From positions 67,353 to 131,352 of the forward strand of contig JAVKDD010000001.1 of NCBI GenBank assembly GCA_040222455.1: a stretch of 64,000 bases of DNA, given 5' to 3'. Under the pieces are notes generated by a model. That model searched no databases, was not told the origin of the DNA, and saw only the letters and a program-made list of their open reading frames with translations. Below are positions 43,544-52,451 of the stretch, in pieces; position 1 is the stretch's first letter; the number at the start of each line of letters is the position of its first letter. Source of the stretch: RHLJ01 sp040222455 (GTDB lineage: Bacteria > Bacteroidota > Rhodothermia > Balneolales > Balneolaceae). Made by a program: the position numbers and the translations under genes.

Positions 43544-46500
43544 ATGGTTAAGTTTCTTGCTTTAATTACAAGCTTATGTTTTATAAGCCTGAATGGGTTT
43601 ACTCAATCTTTTGAGCCCCTATCAAGGTCAGATAGTTTGACTACTAAATTCTGGACTACTGAAGATGGATTGCCTATAAATACGGTTAATCAGGTTGTAC
43701 AAGACGACGATGGGTATCTTTGGTTTACAACGTACGATGGTATTTTACGTTTTGATGGATTAGAATTCAAAACATTTAACCACTCAAATACACCAGAAAT
43801 ACCTCACAACAGAGCTACAGAGATTTATAAGCAAGACAAAGTTGGAATTTGGGTGTCAATGGAAAATGAAGGTGTTTTGCTTATCAATCAGGATGGGTTT
43901 AAACATTTTAGCCAAAAAGATGGATTCTCTACGTCTGATGTTACTCAGATTTACGAAGACGTTGAAGGAAGAATGTTTTTTGTTACTCATGATGGTCTCT
44001 ATGTTTACGAGAATGAAAGGTTCAGTGAGTTTTTTCATGGAAAAGGAGAGCAACAAGACCGAATCCGATTTTTATTTGAAGATATAGATGGCTCAAAATG
44101 GATTGCTACCAATAATGGGTTAATTCATAAAAAAGAAAATGAAATTTTAGAATACAATGTGTCTGAGATACAGGCAGAGAATCAAATTTTTACTGTCTTT
44201 AGAAATTCTGATGGTGTACTTCTAGCTGGTTCAACCAGTGGACTTTATATTCTGGAAAACAATAACCTTGTTTCTCCTAAATCATTTGATGTACTTAGAA
44301 GCTCAGACGTTTACCGGATATTTGAATTTGAGGGAACAACTTTTTTAAGCTCTTATGAAGGAATCTTTCTTCTGAAGAACGGTAGCATTAAAAAACTTAA
44401 AGACCCATATCGGAAAAAGAACGAAGCTTATTATTCTCACCTAATTGATTCAAATGGGTTATTGTGGCTCATTGGAGATAGAGGAACATTATCTGTATTA
44501 AAAAATCAACAGATATCTGACCTAAAGGCATTAACAAATACAGGACTCTCTTACTTTATAAATGTATTTGAAGATCGAGAAAAAAATATTTGGGTAACTA
44601 CCCCAAGAGAGGGGATAATTCGCCTTAAAAAAGCACAAGTTAGAACTATTGGGAGAGCAGAAGGTTTATCAGAAGATAATATTTTAGGAATTCTAAAAGA
44701 CTCCAAAGGAAGATATTGGATTGGGACAAGAGGTGGGGGTTTAAACCTAATTAATGGAAATAAGGTAAAACATTATCTCGAGCATAGAGATATTAGTTCA
44801 AGCGTAGTACATAGTATTGCCGAAGATAGCTTAGGAAACATTTGGATTGGTCATTATCAAAAAGGGCTTAATAGAATTTCTGGAGATGAAATTACAGAAT
44901 ATAAATTAGGTAGTAGTTTTGATAGGAATAATATTCACGCTTTATACACAGCTTCGAGTGGACAACTTTGGGTAGGTACTTATGGTGGTCTAATAAAATT
45001 TGATAACCAGAATTTCGAACATACTGTATATACTACCGAAAATGGTCTAAAAGGAATAAAGGTAAGATATATTACTGAAGCTAAAGATGGGTCATTATGG
45101 ATAGGTACATTAGATGGAGGAGTAAATCATTTCAAAGATGGCTTATTTAAAAACTATACGAAAGAGCATGGACTATCTTCAGACAACGTGAGATCTATTT
45201 ATATAGATGAGAACGAAGATGGGATCGTTTGGGTAGGAACGGAAAATAATGGGCTTAATAGAATAAAAGATAATGAAATTACTTTTATAAGTACCGAAGA
45301 TGGTCTTCCCAATTATAATATACATTGGGTTTCGGAAGATAGTGAAGGGTGGTTATGGATGTCTTCAAACAAAGGAGTAGTTAAAATTCAAAAGAACTCC
45401 CTAAACGACTATTTAGATGGAAAGTCTTCAAGCTTTACAATGTTAGTTTTTGGTGAGAATGAAGGCATGAGAAATTCTGAAGGTAATGGTTCTATACAAG
45501 AAGCAGGAATTCGTGAAAAGGACGACACTTTTTGGTTTTCCACACAAGAAGGGGTAGCAATTTTTAAACAAAACAAGGTTTCTGCGAATAGTTTTACTCC
45601 AAAAGTAATCGTAAAAAGTGTTTCGGCAAAAGGAGAGTCTTTTCCAGTTGATTCTATTTTCTTTGAACCCGATATAAATGATATTGAAGTGAATGTACAT
45701 GCGATAACATTCGTAAAACCTGAAAAAACAAAATTCAGATACCGGATCTTTGAAGGACATCGAAAGGCTAGTAATTGGGTAGAAATTGGTACAGAAAGAT
45801 CGATTAATTTAATGGATTTTTCACCCGGCGAGTATAAGTTTGAAGTACAAGCTTCAAATGATTCAGGTGAATGGTTGGCGCAAACAGCGTTGCTATATTT
45901 TGTTATAACTCCGATGTACTACCAACAGGTCTGGTTCTATATTTTATGCATATTAGGGTTTCTGCTACTATTAGTGGGCGGGTGGCGACTTAGATATCGA
46001 AGATTAGTAGCTCAACAACAAAAAATGAAAGAAATTATTGAAAAACAGGTTGAGCAAATTAGAAAAGAAAAGAAAGCCATCGAACTTCAAAAAGAAATCA
46101 TTGAAGAACAGGCTAAAACCCTAGAAAAAAGTAATAAGTCTAAGGATAAGTTCTTTTCAATTATAGGGCATGATTTGAAGAACCCATTTCAATCGATGTT
46201 AGGTTATACCGAATATCTGTACTCAGATTTAGATAATTTCAATAAAACAGAGATTAAAGAGGGGCTAGAAACGATTAGAAACTCCTCGAAAACATTACTC
46301 AATCTTACGGTTAATTTGCTAGAATGGGCAAACCTGCAAACTGGTAAACTAAAGCCCGAACCTTCGGAATTTGTGTTACACGATTTGGTACAAGGAAACG
46401 AGAGAGTGTTTAGCCAAACTGCTCAACAAAAAGGGATAAGTCTATCCTCCAAAAGTGACTCTGAAATAATTTTATTTGCAGATTATAACATGATAAATAC

Positions 46501-46816
46501 CGTTATAAGAAATCTTATTTCAAACTCCATCAAGTTTACCAAAAACGGAGGTTCAGTAGTTATTAAAACTGAATGTATTGATAATGTTTCCAAGATTTCA
46601 ATTTCTGATACGGGCATTGGAATGAGCCCTGAAATGCTAGAAGGAATCATGTCTTTAGATTCAAAAACAACAAGAGAAGGAACTAATAAAGAGACAGGCA
46701 CAGGGCTGGGTTTAGTACTTTGTAAAGAAATGGTAGATATGAATAATGGAAAGCTTAGTATAAGTTCAAAAGAAGGAGTAGGAACCACTTTTGTGGTAGA
46801 ATTACCTTGTAAGTAA
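43544..46816 (+). CDS. Two-component propeller sensor histidine kinase, no output domain
   Basis: A 1090-residue membrane sensor kinase. A signal peptide ends near residue 20 (NGFTQ). Residues 25-700 carry repeated beta-propeller blades with WFTTYDG, WIATNNG, WIGTRGGG, WVGTYGG and WIGTLDGG motifs. A Y_Y_Y domain lies at about 710-785, a transmembrane helix at about 795-815 (QVWFYILCILGFLLLLVGG), and a coiled coil at 830-870. The HisKA box has His876 in FFSIIGHDLKNPF. The HATPase region has NTVIRNLISNSIKFTKNGG and GTGLGLVLCKEM. Unlike full HTCS proteins it has no receiver or AraC-type DNA-binding domain, so a separate response regulator is needed. None is adjacent. Confidence 0.9.
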   Translation: MVKFLALITSLCFISLNGFTQSFEPLSRSDSLTTKFWTTEDGLPINTVNQVVQDDDGYLWFTTYDGILRFDGLEFKTFNHSNTPEIPHNRATEIYKQDKVGIWVSMENEGVLLINQDGFKHFSQKDGFSTSDVTQIYEDVEGRMFFVTHDGLYVYENERFSEFFHGKGEQQDRIRFLFEDIDGSKWIATNNGLIHKKENEILEYNVSEIQAENQIFTVFRNSDGVLLAGSTSGLYILENNNLVSPKSFDVLRSSDVYRIFEFEGTTFLSSYEGIFLLKNGSIKKLKDPYRKKNEAYYSHLIDSNGLLWLIGDRGTLSVLKNQQISDLKALTNTGLSYFINVFEDREKNIWVTTPREGIIRLKKAQVRTIGRAEGLSEDNILGILKDSKGRYWIGTRGGGLNLINGNKVKHYLEHRDISSSVVHSIAEDSLGNIWIGHYQKGLNRISGDEITEYKLGSSFDRNNIHALYTASSGQLWVGTYGGLIKFDNQNFEHTVYTTENGLKGIKVRYITEAKDGSLWIGTLDGGVNHFKDGLFKNYTKEHGLSSDNVRSIYIDENEDGIVWVGTENNGLNRIKDNEITFISTEDGLPNYNIHWVSEDSEGWLWMSSNKGVVKIQKNSLNDYLDGKSSSFTMLVFGENEGMRNSEGNGSIQEAGIREKDDTFWFSTQEGVAIFKQNKVSANSFTPKVIVKSVSAKGESFPVDSIFFEPDINDIEVNVHAITFVKPEKTKFRYRIFEGHRKASNWVEIGTERSINLMDFSPGEYKFEVQASNDSGEWLAQTALLYFVITPMYYQQVWFYILCILGFLLLLVGGWRLRYRRLVAQQQKMKEIIEKQVEQIRKEKKAIELQKEIIEEQAKTLEKSNKSKDKFFSIIGHDLKNPFQSMLGYTEYLYSDLDNFNKTEIKEGLETIRNSSKTLLNLTVNLLEWANLQTGKLKPEPSEFVLHDLVQGNERVFSQTAQQKGISLSSKSDSEIILFADYNMINTVIRNLISNSIKFTKNGGSVVIKTECIDNVSKISISDTGIGMSPEMLEGIMSLDSKTTREGTNKETGTGLGLVLCKEMVDMNNGKLSISSKEGVGTTFVVELPCK

Positions 46817-46844
46817 AACAATTAAGAATTTATCTTTTACAGCA

Positions 46845-46875
46845 TTGCTTAGGCTTACTAAGCGCCGTATATTTG
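46845..46875 (+). promoter_or_regulatory. Bacteroidota-type promoter of tRNA-Ser
   Basis: TTG at 46845-46847 and TATATTTG at 46868-46875 are separated by 20 bases. They match the TTG-N~20-TAnnTTTG primary promoter of Bacteroidota and relatives. The -7 element ends 14 bases before the tRNA. The same octamer TATATTTG occurs before rpsL in this window. Confidence 0.65.
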
Positions 46876-46889
46876 GTGCCCTTGAATAA

Positions 46890-46978
46890 GGAGAGGTGGC
46901 TGAGTGGCTGAAAGCGCTCCCCTGCTAAGGGAGTTTATTTGGAAACAAGTAACGAGGGTTCGAATCCCTCCCTCTCCG
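46890..46978 (+). tRNA. tRNA-Ser, anticodon GCU
   Basis: An 89-base class II tRNA. The acceptor stem GGAGAGG pairs with CCTCTCC, followed by discriminator G at 46978. The D-arm contains GCTGAGTGGCTGAAAGC. The anticodon stem CTCCC/GGGAG encloses loop CTGCTAA, with anticodon GCT at 46924-46926. The long variable arm (TTTATTTGGAAACAAGTAAC) is typical of tRNA-Ser. The T-arm is CGAGGGTTCGAATCCCTC. The terminal CCA is not encoded. It reads AGC/AGU codons. Confidence 0.97.
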
Positions 46979-46997
46979 CACAAGCCAATGTAAAGTG

Positions 46998-47029
46998 AAG
47001 GCTTTCAATTAATTTTGGAAGCCTTTTTT
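46998..47029 (+). terminator. Intrinsic terminator after tRNA-Ser
   Basis: AAGGCTTTC at 46998-47006 pairs with GGAAGCCTT at 47017-47025, nine pairs with one T-G wobble and a 10-base loop. A run of six T follows (47024-47029). It lies 20 bases after the tRNA. Confidence 0.8.
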
Positions 47030-47106
47030 ATTTATTAGAGTTTTCGCTCACATTTGATTTCTAGATTAGTTTTTCACTAATTGTAGCTTCATTAAAATAA
47101 TGGGTT

Positions 47107-50079
47107 ATGAAGTATATAATTATCTTTTCCAATGTAATACTAATTATAAACCTGCTCATTTTCGGTGCATCATCATCTTTTGCACAAGAAGCAATAAAAA
47201 TTGAACCACTTTCAATATTTAAATCTATTGAAAGTGAAGATCCTTTAAGGTTTTATCATGGTGGAGATGCGGGTATTCCCGCGGGGGATCTCAATGGAGA
47301 TGGTAAAACAGAGTTTCTGATCCAAAATGAGTATTACCCTGACTTTTCTACTCCAGAATTAGGTGATGTAATTGATAACACGTTAGTTTTTAATCTAGGT
47401 GAAAATGGAGAAATAACTCATTTTATAGTTGTAAATGGGTGGATATATAACCCAGCAGGAGATCTTACTAATGATGGAAGATTTGAACTTGTTTTAGTTA
47501 CTGACGAGAGTTTGCAAATTCATTCGTTTGAGGAAGGAGCTTATGAAAATGGGAGTGAGGCAACTCAAATTTTTGAGACCGATATTTCAATGCTTATGAA
47601 CCAGTTTGTTCCAGGGCACGACTTTGATGGCGATGGTAATCAAGATTTACTAATCGGTAGTTTTGATTATAGTTCAGATAGCGAGTGCCACATACTTTTC
47701 GGGGCAGATATTCCAGCTGAATTCGAATTGGTTTCCTGCAATGGTGGTGAAGAAATAGGTGATTTAGAAATTATAGTAAATGCAGGTGATGTTTCTGGTG
47801 AACACAGACCAGATATTATTGCTCTTTCAACTACCCAATGGCCACATCAACTTTCTGCTTGTTCTTTTGAAGTTGATATGGAAAGAAATATTTCGTTCGA
47901 TAGATGTTCTGATTTAGGTAGCATAAATGTTCCTGCAACAAATTTGCGTTTTTATGTATCTGACATGGATGGAGAAGCAAAGGAGGATTTGGTTTTTAGC
48001 GAAAATAGGCACTCTTCAGGTAAAGGATTTACACAGTTTTTTTTTAATACGCCAACTATTAAAATTGCACTAAGTAACGATTATGGAATACAACCGACTA
48101 TAGGGCCCATTTTTTCTGCTCCAAAAGTGATTAAAGAAGATGCTACCGTTGAATCTGTAAATCCAAATAGTTTAGGGCTGGGAATAGGAATTTATAATAC
48201 ATATAAACTTGCCTACTGGCAGAGAGGAAGTTTGTCGATCATTTTTGGAATAGATTTCATTCCAGAAGTGCCTTTAATTACAGACGAAGCCCCTGCTGAA
48301 ACAGCTGAAGGCAATCAGTTTTTTGCAAGTAAATACTCCCCTAATGGTAATAATGCAGACGTTAATGGCGATGATATTCTTGACCTAGTATTTGGTACTG
48401 GTAATCCAGAGAAGTGGGAGGCAGGCAGGTCAATTCTTAAAATTGATGAAGGAGAAATTAAAAGTGAGACCAATTCATCAAAAAGCTTTAGAACATTTCA
48501 TTCTGAAATCAGAGAAACAAAAGCCATACCACCAAACCAAACTAATGATTTGATAGGTCTAGGTCTTTTTGGTGAATGGTTTCCAACACAATATTTGTCT
48601 TTATATGCACAAACCAGTTTACGATTGGATTTTTTAAGAGCTGATGAGACTTCATCACCAACTGATAACGAACCAAACGGAAGTTTTGAAGCAAATGGCT
48701 TATTAGGGGTTAATGTGAACTCAGGGGCTGATTTATTTGGTGGAACAGGTTTTACTGTATGGTTCAATAAAGTAGCCAACTCTGATACTTCTACTCTTAT
48801 TCATTCATTTAGAGTTCATGATTTTCAGGATTTTGATGAGGATGATAATGTATCAGTAAAAATGAATAATATTGGTGATATAAATAATGACGGTTACGAC
48901 GATCTATTGATGTCTAGCGGATATTCCTATTCCAATAGTTTTCCTGTAAACAAAGCTTGGTTATTCTATGGTGGTGAAAGCTATAATTCCATCCCTGATT
49001 ATACTTTTGATTTCAGTCAGGATTCTGCGACAGCAAATAAATTTGGGACTTTTATCACACATAAAATGGAGCCTCTTGGAGATTTTAATGGTGATGAGAT
49101 TGATGATTTTGCAGTGCAAGCAAGAGGCTATGGAACACAAGGTGCGGTTTACGTTTATTTTGGTGACGAAGAGTTTTTCAGCACTGAAGTTGAACAAACA
49201 GAATTTAAATACCCTGATTTAATTTTAACACCAGAGATAATACCCGAGCAAACTATTTCTGGTTTCGGCAAAGATATTGCTTCAGGAGATTTTGACGGAA
49301 ACGGAGATTTAGAGTTAGCAATTACATTAGAATCTGGATATGGGAATCCGACTCCAGCTACTATTTACATGTTTAAGAATGATGGAGATCAAATTCCAGA
49401 TATGTTGTTAACAGGAACTAAATCATCTCTAGGAAAAGAAGGTGATGAAATTGTTTCTTCTACATTCAGTAGTTCAATCATTTTTCTTCCAAAAGAAAAT
49501 GGAGAAAATCATCAGGATTTACTTTTTACACCAGGAGGATTTAGTGGATATCCAGATGCAATTATATTTGAAGGTGGTGTAGAAGCGGATTCGTTACCTG
49601 ATATCATTCTTTCAAACCCTAATAGAGTAAGTGGGTTTGGCTCGATTGATGGCTCTAAACCAGGTGTGGCCGACCTGAACAATGATGGGTTCTATGATAT
49701 TTTGATGCTTAGCCAGGCGGATTATGAAGATGGGTTTATATCAAGCAGAGTATATTCTTTCAGTCCAAATTCTAATATTATAATAGATTCAAATGAACCA
49801 GATGAAAATCCATTTGGATACAGGCTTTCTCAAAACTATCCAAACCCATTTAATCCAAACACATATATTGAATTTAAGCTTCCAAGATCACTATTAGTTT
49901 CTCTCAAAGTATATGATTTGCTTGGTAGAGAAGTTGCCATTATTGTAAATAGTGAAATATTTTCATCTGGTTCACAAACTGTCAATTTTGATGCCTCAAA
50001 CTTAGCTTCAGGGATGTACATTTATCGATTAGAAGCTGGTTCATTTATTCAAACAAGAAAAATGCTTCTGATTAAATAG
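47107..50079 (+). CDS. Secreted FG-GAP/VCBS repeat protein with C-terminal sorting domain
   Basis: A 990-residue exported protein. A signal peptide ends at SSSFAQ near residue 26. Several FG-GAP/VCBS-like repeats with calcium-binding D-x-D-x-D-G loops are visible: GDLNGDGKTEFLIQNE, DFDGDGNQDLLIGSF, DVNGDDILDLVFGTG, DINNDGYDDLLMSSG, DFDGNGDLELAITLE and DLNNDGFYDILML. These build an integrin-alpha-like propeller. The final 80 residues are a type A sorting domain (NYPNPFNPNTYIEFKLP ... SGMYIYRLEAG), which usually targets cargo for type IX secretion or surface anchoring. Ligand unknown. It stands alone on the plus strand after the tRNA. Confidence 0.85.
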   Translation: MKYIIIFSNVILIINLLIFGASSSFAQEAIKIEPLSIFKSIESEDPLRFYHGGDAGIPAGDLNGDGKTEFLIQNEYYPDFSTPELGDVIDNTLVFNLGENGEITHFIVVNGWIYNPAGDLTNDGRFELVLVTDESLQIHSFEEGAYENGSEATQIFETDISMLMNQFVPGHDFDGDGNQDLLIGSFDYSSDSECHILFGADIPAEFELVSCNGGEEIGDLEIIVNAGDVSGEHRPDIIALSTTQWPHQLSACSFEVDMERNISFDRCSDLGSINVPATNLRFYVSDMDGEAKEDLVFSENRHSSGKGFTQFFFNTPTIKIALSNDYGIQPTIGPIFSAPKVIKEDATVESVNPNSLGLGIGIYNTYKLAYWQRGSLSIIFGIDFIPEVPLITDEAPAETAEGNQFFASKYSPNGNNADVNGDDILDLVFGTGNPEKWEAGRSILKIDEGEIKSETNSSKSFRTFHSEIRETKAIPPNQTNDLIGLGLFGEWFPTQYLSLYAQTSLRLDFLRADETSSPTDNEPNGSFEANGLLGVNVNSGADLFGGTGFTVWFNKVANSDTSTLIHSFRVHDFQDFDEDDNVSVKMNNIGDINNDGYDDLLMSSGYSYSNSFPVNKAWLFYGGESYNSIPDYTFDFSQDSATANKFGTFITHKMEPLGDFNGDEIDDFAVQARGYGTQGAVYVYFGDEEFFSTEVEQTEFKYPDLILTPEIIPEQTISGFGKDIASGDFDGNGDLELAITLESGYGNPTPATIYMFKNDGDQIPDMLLTGTKSSLGKEGDEIVSSTFSSSIIFLPKENGENHQDLLFTPGGFSGYPDAIIFEGGVEADSLPDIILSNPNRVSGFGSIDGSKPGVADLNNDGFYDILMLSQADYEDGFISSRVYSFSPNSNIIIDSNEPDENPFGYRLSQNYPNPFNPNTYIEFKLPRSLLVSLKVYDLLGREVAIIVNSEIFSSGSQTVNFDASNLASGMYIYRLEAGSFIQTRKMLLIK

Positions 50080-50287
50080 TATATGCTACAAAAGCTATAA
50101 TAGAAAATATTATTAGATCTGTACTATCCTTGAATAAAGTCGAAAATTGGTTGTAAAACCATTTAGTGATTTATGTTTTTACTTCACAATCTAATCTACT
50201 CACATAATATATCAGTGTTCAAAAATGAGGAGATTTATCTGTTAAAACTACTTCAAAAATTTGGTGATAGACCATGTATATTTAACC

Positions 50288-51169
50288 ATGATCTATTGGG
50301 AAGTATTTAAGAAATCGATAAAGGAATACAAATTTCAGGAAGCGATGAACTATAGCTCTTCCATCGCTTTCTATTTGATATTTTCACTCCCTGCTATTTT
50401 AGTAATAACAGTGTCGGTAGCTAGCGCAGCCTATGCAGATGATGTAGTTAGAACAAATCTAATCCAGCAATTCGAGAATCTTTTTGGTCCAGAAAGTGCT
50501 GATGTTATAAACAAGGTACTTTCGAATGCTGATGGACTAGGTTCGTCTTTGTGGACAAAAATTGTTGGATTAGTCACGTTATTGATAAGTGCTACTACAG
50601 TATTTGCATCTCTTCAAGACGGGTTAAATCGTATTTGGGGTTTAGAATCAAAACCAGACAAAAACCTATTTAATTTTATAAAAAATAGACTCCTTTCATT
50701 GGCAATGGCAATAAGTATGGGTTTTCTTTTATTGATTTCTTTAGCAATTGATACATTTTTATCTATTTCTGATGAAATACTAATTAATACTTTTTCTGAA
50801 TCTCTATTTAATCTAGTTACAGTTTTAAATATTCTATTAGGTTTCACTATAGTAACTGCTGTTTTTGCAAGTATTTTAAAAGTTTTACCTGATGCCACTA
50901 TAGGTTGGAAAGATGTGCTTAGCGGCGCAATTCTTACTACTATTATCTTTTCGATTGGTAAATATGCAATTGGTTATTATTTGGGATCAAGTGACCTTAT
51001 GAGTGTTTATGGTGCAGCGGGTTCGTTTGTACTATTATTAATTTGGGTTTATTTCTCAAGCATGATTCTCTTCTTTGGAGCTACCTATACAGAAGTCTAT
51101 TTCGTCGAAAAATATGGGGAAATAAAGCCATATAGAAGAACGAAGCTAGTTGGCGAACCCGACTCTTAA
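50288..51169 (+). CDS. YihY/BrkB family inner membrane protein
   Basis: A 293-residue protein with about six transmembrane helices, typical of the YihY/BrkB family. Key segments are SSSIAFYLIFSLPAILVITV near residue 28, VTLLISATTVFASLQDGLNR near 100, GWKDVLSGAILTTIIFSIGK near 215, and AAGSFVLLLIWVYFSSMILF then GATYTEVYF near 250. The family is found in nearly all bacteria; the often-quoted RNase BN link was wrong and its transport function is unproven. The start at 50288 (MIYWEVF) is an ATG; a TTG at 50261 would add nine codons. It converges on yjbQ. Confidence 0.9.
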   Translation: MIYWEVFKKSIKEYKFQEAMNYSSSIAFYLIFSLPAILVITVSVASAAYADDVVRTNLIQQFENLFGPESADVINKVLSNADGLGSSLWTKIVGLVTLLISATTVFASLQDGLNRIWGLESKPDKNLFNFIKNRLLSLAMAISMGFLLLISLAIDTFLSISDEILINTFSESLFNLVTVLNILLGFTIVTAVFASILKVLPDATIGWKDVLSGAILTTIIFSIGKYAIGYYLGSSDLMSVYGAAGSFVLLLIWVYFSSMILFFGATYTEVYFVEKYGEIKPYRRTKLVGEPDS

Positions 51170-51232
51170 ATAGTTGATCAACTCCCAATCAAAGTAACCA
51201 ACAACTTTCTTACCCCACCATGGTTGCGATGC

Positions 51233-51598
51233 TCACAAATAAATTCCCTGCCAAGTACCTAAGTTAAATCGACCATTTGTAATCGGGATAGAAACTGAAG
51301 AGCCAAGTAATGAACTTTTAATATGCGAAGTCATGTCATCAGTTCCTTCTAAAGTGTGTTTATAAAAAGAGGTATTTTCTGGAACAGAACGATTGAAATG
51401 AGTTTCAAAATCTTCCCTCACTGTAGGATCTGCATTTTCATTGATCGTTAAACTGGCACTAGTATGTTTGATGTGAACATTCGCTATGCCAATTTTTATA
51501 CTTTTAATTTCAGGAATCTCGGCCAAGATTTCTTTGGTTATGATATGGAAACCCCTGGGTTTATATGAAATAGTGAATTCTTTTTGAATTGAGATCAT
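51233..51598 (-). pseudogene. yjbQ: YjbQ/UPF0047 family gene with a 3' frameshift
   Basis: The intact frame codes for 121 residues of the YjbQ (UPF0047) family: TISYKPRGFHIITKEI, IKHTSASLTINENADPTV and NGRFNLGTWQGIYL. The family's universal tail after GIYL is CEHRxHGG. Here a TGA stops the frame right after GIYL. One base out of phase, the next 60 bases (51178-51240) read CEHRNHGGVRKLLVTLIGS and then stop. A single-base deletion near 51237-51240 would explain this, and restoring it gives about 140 residues, the usual length. Relatives have thiamine-phosphate synthase side activity and a role in metabolite repair. It may be a pseudogene, a sequencing error, or a tolerated truncation. Confidence 0.85.
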
Positions 51599-51634
51599 AG
51601 CTAAAGATAATATTCAATAAGAAACTTTACAGAT

Positions 51635-52387
51635 CTATTCAGTTGCAGAATGTGTTGCAAGTACAGAAAGTCTTAGCGATGGATGGTTCAATGTTGATTC
51701 AACATAACTTAGAAAATCAGGTATCATCTCATTGATTTGTTCATTTTTAAGAACATCCGTTTTTCGTTCAAAATTAACACGAACAAATCGTTTTTTTAAA
51801 ATCCGTTTATCACGATAGGACGAATATAACAATCCATTTCTTACATCAAAGATATAAGCTTCGAGATAAGTAGTAAGTTGTGCATGTTGCCCGGGAACAA
51901 AAGGTATGGTAACTAATCCGGCATAAAGTGGAGATAGAACATTCATTTCTTCTTTGTATACAGTTGAGGAGCTTACAAAAAGAACTAAATCGGCTTTAGT
52001 TTGTGCTGCATACAAACGTAGTTGTTTCAGATCAATTGGTTTAGGAGTTGGGTTGTATCTATTCCAATAAGGATCTTGTTGACTTTTGTAATAGGCATTA
52101 GGATCCAAAAGAGCAGGGGAGATTTCGACAGCTCGTTGTACCTCTTGAATCGTAAGTATGGAATCCTGAAACGGAAATTTATCCTGACTCGCATTATAAA
52201 TGGCAATACTTGCAGGAATAGTGATTTGAGGATTAGCCTCAAACGCTTTTCGGATATCTTCATCGTTAATTTGTTTAAGGGAATCGGTTTGAACACTTGA
52301 AAATGCAGTTAGATATTCGGAAGTGCTACATCCGAAACCAAAATATGACGTTAGAACGATAAGAAGAATAGAACCTTGTACTTTCAA
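51635..52387 (-). CDS. Lipoprotein of unknown function
   Basis: A 250-residue exported lipoprotein. The lipobox is FGFGC-S with Cys20 after a hydrophobic signal (ILLIVLTSYFGFGC). The mature part has no family I recognise. It includes an alpha/beta region with ITIPASIAIYNASQDKF, ADLVLFVSSSTVYKEE and LEAYIFDVRNGLLYSSYR. The last two resemble segments in bacterial lipoproteins that track the export of other proteins, but I do not claim homology. Same strand as yjbQ and rsgA, 64 bases after rsgA. Probably attached to the inner face of the outer membrane. Confidence 0.7.
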   Translation of the reverse strand: MKVQGSILLIVLTSYFGFGCSTSEYLTAFSSVQTDSLKQINDEDIRKAFEANPQITIPASIAIYNASQDKFPFQDSILTIQEVQRAVEISPALLDPNAYYKSQQDPYWNRYNPTPKPIDLKQLRLYAAQTKADLVLFVSSSTVYKEEMNVLSPLYAGLVTIPFVPGQHAQLTTYLEAYIFDVRNGLLYSSYRDKRILKKRFVRVNFERKTDVLKNEQINEMIPDFLSYVESTLNHPSLRLSVLATHSATE

Positions 52388-52451
52388 AAAGAGAGAGATT
52401 TGTTAGTAGTTCTCAAATGAGACTTTAAGAATTACAGAAAGTTCCTTTGTA

